A DNA stretch of 19,439 nt from Tepidimonas sp. UBA997 (GTDB lineage Bacteria > Pseudomonadota > Gammaproteobacteria > Burkholderiales > Burkholderiaceae_C), in contig DBAZ01000083.1 of assembly GCA_002291945.1 (NCBI GenBank), forward strand, positions 1 through 19,439. The letters are read 5' to 3'. The notes below the pieces were generated by a model. The model worked only from the letters and a program-made list of their open reading frames with translations. It was not told the DNA's origin and did no database searches. Numbering within the stretch: position 1 is the first letter of the stretch; each line of letters starts with the position of its first letter. This document shows positions 6,840-14,693 of this stretch, in pieces. Made by a program: the position numbers and the translations under genes.

Positions 6840-7607
6840 ATGAAAAAGAAAACCCTTGAACGCTGGTCACCGCTGATCCTGCTGGTCTTGATCCTCCTGA
6901 TCTGGGAAGCCATCACCCAGGGGCTGGGCGTTTCCGAATTCATCTTCCCGAGCCCCTCCCGCATCTGGGAACAGACACTGGAGCACCGCACCACCATCAT
7001 GGGCCATGCCTGGCGCACCTACTGGGTGACCATGGTGGGCTTTGGCATCGCCATCGTGGTGGGTGTGTTGCTGGGCTTCCTGATCGGCAGTTCGCGCATG
7101 GCCTATGCGGCCCTCTACCCCCTGATGACGGCCTTCAACGCCCTGCCCAAGGCGGCTTTCGTCCCAATCTTGGTGGTCTGGTTCGGCATCGGCATCGGCC
7201 CTGCCATCCTCACCGCCTTCCTCATCAGCTTCTTCCCGATCATGGTCAAGATTGCCACCGGACTGGCCACGCTGGAGCCTGAACTGGAAGACGTGTTGCG
7301 CGTGTTAGGCGCCAAACGCTGGGATGTGCTGACCAAGGTGGGCCTTCCGCGCTCCATGCCGTATTTCTTCGGCTCACTCAAGGTAGCGATCACGCTGGCG
7401 TTTGTGGGCACCACCGTGTCTGAAATGACGGCTTCCAACGAAGGCATCGGCTACCTGCTGATTGCCGCTGGCTCGTCCATGCAGATGGGCCTGGCCTTCA
7501 GCGGTCTGCTGGTGGTGGGCATCATGGCCATGGCGATGTACGAACTGTTCAGCTGGATCGAGAAGCACACCACGGCCTGGGCTCATCGCAGCAGCCAGGG
7601 CGTCTGA
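6840..7607 (+). CDS. ABC transporter permease, NitT/TauT (SsuC/TauC-like) family
   Basis: Inner-membrane channel subunit, 255 residues, BPD_transp_1 type with about six membrane segments: 10-28, 60-83, 105-118, 120-140, 180-195 and 215-235. The cytoplasmic loop that contacts the ATPase (EAA motif) is clear at about 146-180, LEDVLRVLGAKRWDVLTKVGLP. FPSPSRIWEQ at 36-45 and FNALPKAAFVPILVVWFGIGIG at 99-120 are family hallmarks. I chose the ATG at 6840 because GGAG lies at 6829-6832 and the KKK plus hydrophobic segment start is normal; an upstream in-frame ATG at 6789 falls inside the ATPase gene. The stop is 2 bases before the next start, so translation is probably coupled. Confidence 0.94.
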   Translation: MKKKTLERWSPLILLVLILLIWEAITQGLGVSEFIFPSPSRIWEQTLEHRTTIMGHAWRTYWVTMVGFGIAIVVGVLLGFLIGSSRMAYAALYPLMTAFNALPKAAFVPILVVWFGIGIGPAILTAFLISFFPIMVKIATGLATLEPELEDVLRVLGAKRWDVLTKVGLPRSMPYFFGSLKVAITLAFVGTTVSEMTASNEGIGYLLIAAGSSMQMGLAFSGLLVVGIMAMAMYELFSWIEKHTTAWAHRSSQGV

Positions 7608-7609
7608 GG

Positions 7610-8086
7610 ATGACGCCGGCACAGATCGAGCGGCACCTACGCCGAGCCAATGACGTGGCTCGGCGTGCCGCTACCCTGGGACGCCATCCGTTTGGCGCCC
7701 TGCTGGTGGCGCCCGATGGAGAAACCGTACTGGCTGAACAAGGCAACATCGACACCGTACACCATGCAGAAGCCACGCTCGCTCGCACGGTGTCGCTGAA
7801 CTACCCAGCCGACTACCTCTGGGGCTGTACCCTGGTCACCACCTTTGAGCCCTGCGCCATGTGCACAGGCACTATCTACTGGGCGAACATCGGGCGTATC
7901 GTCTACGGCGCCAGCGAAGAAGCCCTTCTGGCGCTGACCGGCAATCACGATGAAAACCCCACCCTCTCCCTGCCTTGCCGCGAGGTGATTGCTCGCGGGC
8001 AGAAAGCCATCGAGGTGATCGGCCCGGTACCGGCACTGGAGGCTGAGATGGTAGCCCCTCATCAGGGCTTCTGGGCGCAGCGCTAG
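7610..8086 (+). CDS. Zinc-dependent nucleobase/nucleoside deaminase (guanine deaminase/TadA-like fold)
   Basis: Hydrolytic deaminase of the CDA/CMP-dCMP deaminase superfamily, 158 residues, releasing ammonia. The active site is complete: zinc ligand H52 with catalytic E54 in HHAEATLAR, and C82/C85 in the PCAMC motif (FEPCAMCTGTIYWANIGRIVYGA). RHPFGALLVAPDGETVLAE at 25-43 is the usual substrate-pocket strand. The IYWA string after PCAMC and the C-terminal tail resemble bacterial GuaD-type guanine deaminases more than TadA, but yeast-type cytosine deaminase activity is also possible. It sits 2 bases after a NitT/TauT permease and 9 bases before ureD, so a catabolic role on an imported compound is more likely than tRNA editing. 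The sequence does not show the substrate. Confidence 0.88.
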   Translation: MTPAQIERHLRRANDVARRAATLGRHPFGALLVAPDGETVLAEQGNIDTVHHAEATLARTVSLNYPADYLWGCTLVTTFEPCAMCTGTIYWANIGRIVYGASEEALLALTGNHDENPTLSLPCREVIARGQKAIEVIGPVPALEAEMVAPHQGFWAQR

Positions 8087-8095
8087 AAAAATCTC

Positions 8096-8929
8096 ATGCC
8101 CTGGCAAGCCTCACTCGACCTCGCTTATCGTCTGGACGACCGATCGAAAACGGTGATCACCCACCGGCACGATGGGCCGTTGCGGGTGTTCCACAGCCTC
8201 TACCCGGAAGGGCCAGCAATCTGCCACAACGTCATCGTCCACCCCCCTGGTGGGTTGGTGGAAGGCGACACACTGAGCATCCAGGTGGACGCGGCTCAGG
8301 GCGCCCATGGCCTGATTTCCACCCCCGGCGCCACGCGTTTCTACCGCTCTGATGGCCTACCGGCCATCCAGCAGGTGCGTATCCGGCTGGCATCAGGTGC
8401 CCGGCTGGAATGGGTGCCGCTGGAAACCATTGCCTATCCGGGTTGCCAGGGGATCAACACGCTAGACGCAGAACTGGCCGAAGGGGCGGAATGGATCGGC
8501 TGGGATGTGACCGCGCTGGGCCTGCCCGGCTCCGGGCTGCCCTTTCAACGGGGCTGCCTGCAGCAGCGAGTCAGCGTGCAGGGTTGCTGGCTGGAGCAAG
8601 CACGCCTGGACGCCGCTGACACACGACTGCTAAATGCCCCCATGGGGCTGGCGGGTCACCGTTGTCTGGGTTCTCTGTGGCTCGCGACCGGAACACCGCT
8701 GTCACGTGAGCGGCGCGAACGCTTGCTGGAAGCGCTGCAAGCCCTGCTCCCCGAGACGTTACACCCCCTGGCGGCCGGTGTGACCTGCCCGAACGACCGA
8801 GTGCTGGTACTACGAGTGCTGGGGCCGCTGGTGGAACCCGTGATGGCCTTGATTCAAACCGCCTGGGGTATCTTGCGTCAACAAGCCTGGGGATTACCAG
8901 GCGCTGCCCCGCGCATCTGGCAGGTCTGA
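8096..8929 (+). CDS. ureD: Urease accessory protein UreD (UreH)
   Basis: Chaperone that binds apo-urease and helps UreF, UreG and UreE deliver nickel and CO2 to the active site. The 277 residues match the normal UreD length. Recognised strings are VIVHPPGGLVEGDTLSIQV at about 46-64, TPGATRFYRS at about 76-85, LEWVPLETIAYPG (about 105-117) and FQRGCLQQRVSV; these are the conserved UreD core. It is the last gene of the plus-strand operon, 9 bases after the deaminase, and converges with urtE. No ureA, ureB, ureC, ureE, ureF or ureG is in this window; in many Burkholderiales ureD is directly followed by ureABC, so the arrangement is unusual. Confidence 0.93.
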   Translation: MPWQASLDLAYRLDDRSKTVITHRHDGPLRVFHSLYPEGPAICHNVIVHPPGGLVEGDTLSIQVDAAQGAHGLISTPGATRFYRSDGLPAIQQVRIRLASGARLEWVPLETIAYPGCQGINTLDAELAEGAEWIGWDVTALGLPGSGLPFQRGCLQQRVSVQGCWLEQARLDAADTRLLNAPMGLAGHRCLGSLWLATGTPLSRERRERLLEALQALLPETLHPLAAGVTCPNDRVLVLRVLGPLVEPVMALIQTAWGILRQQAWGLPGAAPRIWQV

Positions 8930-8947
8930 ACTCGGGACGCGTTCAGA
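8925..8947. terminator. Inverted repeat containing both convergent stop codons (ureD/urtE)
   Basis: TCTGAAC (8925-8931) and GTTCAGA (8941-8947) are perfect 7-bp arms around a 9-base loop. The ureD TGA (8927-8929) lies in one arm and the urtE stop (8943-8945, minus strand) in the other. It may serve as a small two-way terminator, but there is no T-run on either side. Confidence 0.4.
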
Positions 8948-9647
8948 TCGCGACCAACTGGCGGATGCCCTTCTCGGCCATTTCAGCGCCCGGTCCACTG
9001 GCAATCACTTCGCCCCGTTCCATGACCAGATAACGGTCGGCCAGCTCCTCGGCAAAGTCGTAGTACTGCTCCACCAGCACAATCGCCATGGGTTCGCCAT
9101 TCAGGCCTTCACGAGCCAACTTCTGCAACACACGGCCGATGTCCTTGATGATGTTGGGCTGAATGCCTTCAGTCGGTTCATCCAACACCAGCAGCTGTGG
9201 CGACGACGCCAGCGCTCGGGCAATCGCCAGCTGCTGCTGTTGCCCACCCGACAGATCACCCCCGCGACGGCCCAGCATCTGCTTGAGCACGGGAAACAGC
9301 TCGTAGAGCTGCGGGGGAATGGGTGTGCTGGCCTTCCGGGTGGCCAGACCCATGAGTAGGTTCTCGTGCACGGTCAGCCGCGCAAAGATCTCCCGCCCCT
9401 GAGGCACGTAGCCAATGCCTGCACGGGCCCGCTCGTAAGGTGTGGCCTTCGTGATGGCATGCCCCTTGAAGGTGACCTGCCCGGTGCGAATGGGCACCAG
9501 CCCCATCAGACTCTTGAGCAGCGTGGTCTTGCCCACACCGTTGCGGCCCAGCACCACGGTGATTTCGCCGACTTTTGCCTCTAGGCTCACGCCACGCAGA
9601 ATGTGCGAGCCGCCATAGTACTGGTGTATCTGGTCAATGTGCAGCAT
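8943..9647 (-). CDS. urtE: Urea ABC transporter ATP-binding subunit UrtE
   Basis: One of two ATPases of the high-affinity urea importer, of the branched-chain amino acid (LivF) type; 234 residues, normal for UrtE. Walker A GRNGVGKTT at 34-42, YVPQGREIFARLTVHENLLMG as the LivF-type Q-loop region, signature LSGGQQQQLAIARAL, Walker B LLVLDEPTEGIQPNI and the H-loop region IVLVEQYYDFA, where a glutamine replaces the usual histidine, as is common in LivF/UrtE proteins. It is the last gene of the operon, 9 bases after urtD, and converges with ureD 13 bases away. Confidence 0.94.
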   Translation of the reverse strand: MLHIDQIHQYYGGSHILRGVSLEAKVGEITVVLGRNGVGKTTLLKSLMGLVPIRTGQVTFKGHAITKATPYERARAGIGYVPQGREIFARLTVHENLLMGLATRKASTPIPPQLYELFPVLKQMLGRRGGDLSGGQQQQLAIARALASSPQLLVLDEPTEGIQPNIIKDIGRVLQKLAREGLNGEPMAIVLVEQYYDFAEELADRYLVMERGEVIASGPGAEMAEKGIRQLVAI

Positions 9648-9656
9648 GGATGTCTT

Positions 9657-10463
9657 TCAGCGGCCGAGGTAGACCTCGATCACCCGTTCGTCGGCCTGGA
9701 CCTGGTCAAGCGTACCTTCGGCTAGCACAGAACCGTCGCACAGCACCGTCACCTTCTCGCTGATGGCGCGGATGAAATGCATGTCGTGCTCCACCACCAT
9801 CAGGCTGTGCTTGCCTTTCAGGCTCAGGAATAGCTCGGCGGTGCGGGCGGTTTCCTCGTCGGTCATGCCGGCCACCGGTTCGTCGAGCAGCAGCAGCTTG
9901 GGCTCCTGCATCAGCAACATGCCAATTTCGAGCCACTGCTTCTGGCCGTGGCTCAAGTCGCCCGCCCGGCGGGTCACGGCGTCTTTCAGATGGATGGTAC
10001 CCAGCACCTCGGCCAGCCGGTCTTTCTGCTCGCCGTTCAGCCCAAAGCGCATGCTGGGCCATACCCCTTTGTGGGTGACCAGCACCAGCTCCAGGTTCTC
10101 GAACACGCTGAGTTCCTCGAACACCGTCGGTTTCTGGAACTTGCGTCCAATGCCCAGCGCGGCAATCTCGGGCTCGCTGTAGCGAAGCAGGTCGATGGTG
10201 GAACCGAAGAACACGGTGCCACTGTCGGGCCGCGTCTTGCCGGTGATGATGTCCATCATCGTGGTTTTGCCCGCGCCGTTGGGCCCGATGATGCAGCGCA
10301 GCTCGCCGGGAGCAATGTCCAGGTTCAAACCGTTGATGGCCTTGAAGCCATCGAAGCTCACGCTCACGTCTTCCAGGTAGAGGATGCGGCCGTGGGTGGT
10401 GTCCACCTCACCGGCTTTGAGTGGCCTTGAAAACGGCATGCGCCGACCCGTGACCGCGTTCAT
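9657..10463 (-). CDS. urtD: Urea ABC transporter ATP-binding subunit UrtD
   Basis: Second ATPase of the urea importer (LivG type), 268 residues. Walker A GPNGAGKTT at 60-68, GRKFQKPTVFEELSVFENLEL as the Q-loop region, variant signature LSHGQKQWLEIGMLL, Walker B LLLLDEPVAGMTDEE and H-loop VEHDMHFIRAI. LSHGQKQWLEIGM and the DGFKAINGLNLDI start are diagnostic of UrtD. The open frame continues much further upstream, but the ATG at 10463 overlaps the urtC stop in an ATGA arrangement and gives the family length, so translation is probably coupled. Confidence 0.94.
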   Translation of the reverse strand: MNAVTGRRMPFSRPLKAGEVDTTHGRILYLEDVSVSFDGFKAINGLNLDIAPGELRCIIGPNGAGKTTMMDIITGKTRPDSGTVFFGSTIDLLRYSEPEIAALGIGRKFQKPTVFEELSVFENLELVLVTHKGVWPSMRFGLNGEQKDRLAEVLGTIHLKDAVTRRAGDLSHGQKQWLEIGMLLMQEPKLLLLDEPVAGMTDEETARTAELFLSLKGKHSLMVVEHDMHFIRAISEKVTVLCDGSVLAEGTLDQVQADERVIEVYLGR

Positions 10464-11602
10464 GACTGCCCCCTTTGTGCAGCGCACAGACGCGCCTTCA
10501 GTGATTTCACCAGACCCACCACGCCATGAGGCATGAACAACGTTACCACCACGAACAAGCCCCCCAGAAAATACAGCCAGTATTCCGGAAAGCTCACCGT
10601 GAGGATGCTTTTGGACCCGTTGACGATGAAGGCGCCAATGATGGGCCCGATCAGCGTGGCTCGTCCACCCACCGCTGCCCAGATCGCGATCTCGATGCTG
10701 TTGGCCGGGCTCATCTCGCCGGGGTTGATGATGCCCACCTGCGGCACATAGAGCGCACCGGCCACCCCACACATCACGGCCGAGATCACCCAGATGGTGA
10801 GCTTGTAGGGCAAGGGGTTGTAGCCACAGAACATGACGCGGCTTTCGGCGTCGCGAATCGCCTGCAGCACCCGGCCAAACTTGGATTGCACCAGCCAGCG
10901 CGCCCACAGGTAAAAAACCAGTAGCGTGAGCCCGGTGAGCACGAACAGCACCATCCGCATTTCGGCGGTGGCCAGCGGCATGCCCAGGATGCGCTTGAAA
11001 TCGGTGAAGCCGTTGTTGCCGCCAAAGCCGGTTTCGTTGCGGAAGAACAGCAGCAAAGCCGCGAACGTCAACGCCTGGGTGATGATGGAAAAGTACACCC
11101 CCTTGATGCGCGAACGGAAGGCGAAGTAGCCGAACACAAAGGCCAGCCCGCCCGGTACCAGCACGATCAGCAGCAGCGTGGCCGCAAAGCTGTGGCTCAG
11201 CGCCCAGTGCCAGGGCAGTTCAGTCCACCCCGAAAACACCATGAAGTCGGGCAATTCGCTGCCGTAAACTCCATCGGTACCGATCTGGCGCATCAGGTAC
11301 ATGCCCATCACGTAGCCGCCCAGCGCAAAGAACAGGCCGTGGCCCAGGCTCAGAATGCCGGTGTAGCCCCAGATCAAATCCATGGCTAGGGCGCAGATGG
11401 CGTAGCACATGATCTTGCCCAGCAGGCCGACCATGAAGTCGCTCAGATGAAACGGGCTGTCTGCGGGCACCCACAGGTTCAGCACGGGCGCCACAGCGCT
11501 GATCACCAGCAGAGCCACGAGAATGGAGCCCCAGCCGGAACGGGTCAGCAACGGCCCCTTTTCGGGGAGCGCCAGCGGGGGGGATGCGGTCGTTGCAGTC
11601 AT
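10460..11602 (-). CDS. urtC: Urea ABC transporter permease UrtC
   Basis: Inner-membrane subunit of the LivM type, 380 residues, with about eight to ten hydrophobic segments. Conserved strings are MCYAICALAMDLIWGYTGILSLGHG with FFALGGYVMGMYLM (urea/branched-chain permease signature), FFRNETGFGGNNGFTDFKRILG, and FCGYNPLPYKLTIWVISAVMCGVAGALYVPQ, followed by NPGEMSPANSIEIAIWAAVGG, all close to UrtC. I chose the ATG at 11602 because AAGGG precedes it at good spacing and MTATTASPP leads directly into the first membrane segment. ATGs at 11620 and 11650 would add 6 or 16 residues. It lies 22 bases after urtB and overlaps urtD by four bases. Confidence 0.93.
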   Translation of the reverse strand: MTATTASPPLALPEKGPLLTRSGWGSILVALLVISAVAPVLNLWVPADSPFHLSDFMVGLLGKIMCYAICALAMDLIWGYTGILSLGHGLFFALGGYVMGMYLMRQIGTDGVYGSELPDFMVFSGWTELPWHWALSHSFAATLLLIVLVPGGLAFVFGYFAFRSRIKGVYFSIITQALTFAALLLFFRNETGFGGNNGFTDFKRILGMPLATAEMRMVLFVLTGLTLLVFYLWARWLVQSKFGRVLQAIRDAESRVMFCGYNPLPYKLTIWVISAVMCGVAGALYVPQVGIINPGEMSPANSIEIAIWAAVGGRATLIGPIIGAFIVNGSKSILTVSFPEYWLYFLGGLFVVVTLFMPHGVVGLVKSLKARLCAAQRGQS

Positions 11603-11624
11603 GTCGATTCCCTTGTGCATGGGC

Positions 11625-13256
11625 TCAGGCCTGCCGCCCTTTGAGGGCAAAGATGCCCTGAGGCCGCTTCTGGATGAAGATGATGATAAACACCAGCACC
11701 GCGATCTTGGCCAGCACGGCGCCGGCCCAGCCCTCGATCACCTTGTTCAATAGACCCAAGCCAAAGGCGGCGTAGATGGTCCCCGCCAGTTGGCCCACGC
11801 CACCCAGCACCACCACCATGAAACTGTCGATGATGTAGCCTTGCCCCAGGTCGGGCCCCACGTTACCGATCTGGCTGACAGCCACGCCGGCCAGTCCGGC
11901 AATACCGGACCCCAGGGCGAACGCATAGGTATCGATGCGGGCCGTGTTCACCCCCATGCACGAGGCAATCGGGCGGTTCTGCGTCACCCCACGCACAAAC
12001 AGGCCCAGCCGGGTACGGCTGATGAGCAAGGCCACCATGACCAGCACCGCCAACGAAAACCCGATGATGATGATGCGGTTCCACGGCAGGGTCAGGTTGC
12101 CCATGACCACCACGCTGCCGCTCATCCAGCTCGGGTTTTCCACCGCCACGTTCTGGGCGCCAAACAGGCTGCGGACCGCCTGCATCAGAATCAGGCTCAG
12201 ACCCCAGGTGGCCAGGAGGGTTTCAAGCGGCCGACCATACAGCCAGCGAATCACACTGCGCTCCATCAAGGCACCCACCAGCGCTGAGGTCATGAAGGCG
12301 ACGGGTAGCGCGGCCAGCAGATACCATTCAAAGGCGTTCGGCAGGTACTGACGGAAGACCCCCTGGACCACGAACGTGGCATAAGCACCGATCATGATCA
12401 GTTCGCCATGGGCCATGTTGATCACGCCCATCAGGCCGAAGGTGATCGCCAGCCCCAAAGCCGCCAGCAGCAGGATGGAGCCCAAGCTGATGCCGGTGAA
12501 CACCTGACCAGCCAGATTGCTTCGAACCAGCGACTGGTCAACGGTCGTGATCGACCGTGAAAGCGCCGCCCTGACGTTGGCGTCGGTTTCGGCTTCAAGC
12601 TGACGCGCCAGCATGCTGCGCACGATCGGCTGTCCCACCCCACCCAAGGTTTCCGCAGCGGCCAGACGCAGCGCCGGGTCGCTATGTGTCAGCCAGAGGG
12701 CCGCTCGGGCGCTTTCGAGCGTCTGGCGGGCACGGCGATCGAGCTTATCGGCGGACTGAGGGGAAAGGGCATTTTCAATCAGCGACAGTTGCGACTCATC
12801 CGGGCTGTTGAACAGGCTGTCGCGAAGGCGCAAGGCCGCCTCGCGCTGACGTCGCACATCCTCCCCCAGCAGATCCATCCCGGCCAGCGTGCGCTGGACC
12901 GCCCCCCGGAAGCGGTTGTTGACCATCACGCTATCAGCCCCGTCCGCCGTGACGATTTCACCCGTCACGGCATCCTGGGCTTGCCCGTCTTCCACAATGA
13001 GCACCTGGTCGCCCCGCAGCATGACCACTTCACGGGCCATGGCGCGTATCAATGCATCGGCACGCGGGTCATCCGAGGCGGCCAGCCGGGCCATGACCTC
13101 TATCCGTTCCGAGGTGTCGCCATCTGCAAACAGCAGGGCGTCTTCGAGTGTCAAGGCTTGAGCAGTCGCCATCACGGCCATCAACACCAGCCCCAGCCAG
13201 CCTGCCACCCACTGGCGAGCCGGTCGGTCCATCCACCTCAAAACGAACGAGCTCAT
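11625..13256 (-). CDS. urtB: Urea ABC transporter permease UrtB, with N-terminal extracytoplasmic helical domain
   Basis: Inner-membrane LivH-type subunit of the urea importer, 543 residues. Residues 1-35 are a signal or anchor segment (WLGLVLMAVMATAQA). Residues about 36-245 are a charged, helical, HEAT-repeat-like domain expected outside the cytoplasmic membrane (ALWLTHSDPALRLAAAETLGG). Residues about 250-543 are the BPD_transp_2 permease: LAITFGLMGVINMAHGELIMIGAYATF at 269-295, then LETLLATWGLSLILMQAVRSLFG and the final RPQGIFALKGR. This N-terminal extension is usual in proteobacterial UrtB, so it is not a fusion artefact. GGGAG precedes the ATG by 8 bases; urtA ends 14 bases upstream. Confidence 0.94.
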   Translation of the reverse strand: MSSFVLRWMDRPARQWVAGWLGLVLMAVMATAQALTLEDALLFADGDTSERIEVMARLAASDDPRADALIRAMAREVVMLRGDQVLIVEDGQAQDAVTGEIVTADGADSVMVNNRFRGAVQRTLAGMDLLGEDVRRQREAALRLRDSLFNSPDESQLSLIENALSPQSADKLDRRARQTLESARAALWLTHSDPALRLAAAETLGGVGQPIVRSMLARQLEAETDANVRAALSRSITTVDQSLVRSNLAGQVFTGISLGSILLLAALGLAITFGLMGVINMAHGELIMIGAYATFVVQGVFRQYLPNAFEWYLLAALPVAFMTSALVGALMERSVIRWLYGRPLETLLATWGLSLILMQAVRSLFGAQNVAVENPSWMSGSVVVMGNLTLPWNRIIIIGFSLAVLVMVALLISRTRLGLFVRGVTQNRPIASCMGVNTARIDTYAFALGSGIAGLAGVAVSQIGNVGPDLGQGYIIDSFMVVVLGGVGQLAGTIYAAFGLGLLNKVIEGWAGAVLAKIAVLVFIIIFIQKRPQGIFALKGRQA

Positions 13257-13270
13257 GGCGGTACTCCCGA

Positions 13271-14554
13271 TCAGGTCGAACGCTGTGGGGTGTCAGGGCG
13301 TCTGTCGTTGCCTTCGATGAATGGGCTCCAGGGCTGGGCACGGATCGGGGTGCGGGTACGCCAGACCACACTGAACTGTCCATCGGCGCGTACTTCGCCA
13401 ATCACCACCGGCTTGTGCAGGTGATGGTTGCGCTCATCCATCTTCAACTCGAAGCCACTCGGCGCCTGGAAAGTCTGTCCGCGCATGGCCACTCGAACGG
13501 CATTGACATCGGTGGACCGGGCCTTCTCGACTGCCTGCTTCCACATGTTGAGGCCCACATAAGTGGCCTCCATCGGGTCGTTGGTCAGCGGGCGTTCGCG
13601 ATGCCCTGCGATGTTTTTCGCACGGGCAAAAGCCGCCCACTTACGCTTGAACTCCTCATTGGCGGGGTTATTCAGGCTCATGAAGTAGTTCCAGGCCGCC
13701 AGGTGGCCGACCAGGGGACGTGTGTCCACGCCACGCAGCTCTTCCTCGCCCACACTGAAAGCGACCACTGGCACGTCCGTAGCGCGAATGCCCTGGTTGC
13801 CCAGTTCGCGGTAAAACGGCACATTGGAGTCCCCGTTGATGGTCGAGACGACCGCCGTCTTCTTGCCTTCGGCGGCAAAGCGACGGATGCGGCCAATGAT
13901 GGTCTGGTAGTCACTGTGGCCAAAGGGTGTGTACTCTTCCATGATGTCTCTGTCTGGAATGCCCTTGGACTTCAGGAAGGCACGCAGAATGCGGTTGGTG
14001 GTGCGTGGGTACACGTAGTCGGTGCCCAGCAGCACAAAGCGCTTGGCTGAGCCACCGTCTGCACTCAGCAGGTATTCCACCGCCGGAATGGCCTGCTGGT
14101 TGGGCGCAGCGCCGGTATAGAACACATTGGGGCTCATTTCCTCGCCCTCGTACTGGACTGGGTAGTACAGCAAGCCGTTGAGTTCTTCAAACACCGGCAA
14201 CACGGACTTGCGGCTGACTGAGGTCCAGCAACCGAATACGGCCGCAACGCGGTCTTGCGTGAGTAACTGACGTGCGCGCTCTGCAAACAAAGGCCAGTCT
14301 GAGGCAGGATCGACCACCACGGCTTCCAAAGGTCGGCCCATCACGCCACCCTTGGCGTTGATTTCCTCCACGCCCATGAGCACCGTGTCTTTGAGCACAG
14401 TCTCGGAAATGGCCATGGTGCCCGACAGGCTGTGCAACACACCGATCTTGATAGGGGTGTTAGCGCGGGCGGGCAAGGCGGTCAAGCCGCCAACGGTGCC
14501 GACGGCCGCAGCGGCCGACAGGGCTTTCAGGGTAGAACGACGCTTCATCATCAT
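13271..14554 (-). CDS. urtA: Urea ABC transporter substrate-binding protein UrtA
   Basis: Periplasmic urea receptor, 427 residues from the chosen start. The N-terminus MMMKRRSTLKALSAAAAVG has a twin-arginine-like motif (KRRSTLK) and an alanine-rich core ending near LPARA, so export by Tat is plausible. IKIGVLHSLSGTMAISETVLKD, VEEINAKGGVMGRPLEAVVVDPASDW, FGCWTSVSRKSVLPVFEE, LLYYPVQYEGEE and GHSDYQTIIGRIR are signature strings of the UrtA/AmiC-like branch of receptor proteins. Three consecutive ATGs are possible (14554, 14551, 14548); 14554 lies 7 bases after GGAG. A more upstream in-frame ATG at 14596 would add 14 residues that do not look like a signal. It is the first gene of urtABCDE, preceded by 139 bases with dyads, and follows the response regulator gene on the same strand. 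Confidence 0.95.
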   Translation of the reverse strand: MMMKRRSTLKALSAAAAVGTVGGLTALPARANTPIKIGVLHSLSGTMAISETVLKDTVLMGVEEINAKGGVMGRPLEAVVVDPASDWPLFAERARQLLTQDRVAAVFGCWTSVSRKSVLPVFEELNGLLYYPVQYEGEEMSPNVFYTGAAPNQQAIPAVEYLLSADGGSAKRFVLLGTDYVYPRTTNRILRAFLKSKGIPDRDIMEEYTPFGHSDYQTIIGRIRRFAAEGKKTAVVSTINGDSNVPFYRELGNQGIRATDVPVVAFSVGEEELRGVDTRPLVGHLAAWNYFMSLNNPANEEFKRKWAAFARAKNIAGHRERPLTNDPMEATYVGLNMWKQAVEKARSTDVNAVRVAMRGQTFQAPSGFELKMDERNHHLHKPVVIGEVRADGQFSVVWRTRTPIRAQPWSPFIEGNDRRPDTPQRST

Positions 14555-14598
14555 CTCAGGACTCCAATCAGGGCTGTGGGCAGGACGCCGCCGCAAAC

Positions 14599-14648
14599 CC
14601 CTGTGCAGGGCGTTTGACTGCGGACAACTCCATGCTAGGGATTACCCT
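14599..14648. promoter_or_regulatory. Two small dyads in the urtA upstream region
   Basis: AGGG-ATTA-CCCT at 14637-14648 and CCCT-GTGC-AGGG at 14599-14610 both have four-base arms around four bases. They lie between the response regulator stop and the urtA start, where the urt promoter should be. Either could be an operator, most simply for the neighbouring LuxR-type regulator. I see no convincing sigma-70 or sigma-54 promoter in this stretch. Confidence 0.35.
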
Positions 14649-14655
14649 GAAGCGC

Positions 14656-14681
14656 GTCTGTACGCCAGGTGGCGTACAGAC
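14656..14681. promoter_or_regulatory. Perfect 11-bp inverted repeat between response regulator gene and urtA
   Basis: GTCTGTACGCC (14656-14666) and GGCGTACAGAC (14671-14681) are separated by AGGT. The dyad starts 12 bases after the response-regulator stop (14694-14696, minus strand). It could be a terminator stem for the regulator gene, but it lacks a T-run. It could equally be an operator dyad (TACGCC-N4-GGCGTA) upstream of urtA. LuxR/NarL-type response regulators bind dyads of this general size, which fits autogenous or urt control. Confidence 0.55.
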
Positions 14682-14693
14682 CTCAGGAAACGC

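Noticed and set aside
10464..10907. Long upstream extension of the urtD frame
   Set aside because: It overlaps urtC in another frame. The ATG at 10463 in the ATGA overlap gives the family length.
14656..14681. Intrinsic terminator for the response regulator gene
   Set aside because: The stem is excellent but there is no T-run on the minus strand side, so I listed it as a dyad of uncertain role rather than as a terminator.
14555..14693. Sigma-54 promoter upstream of urtA
   Set aside because: The best minus-strand candidate (TGGCGTACAGACGC) has the GG-GC spacing one base short and lacks TTGC.
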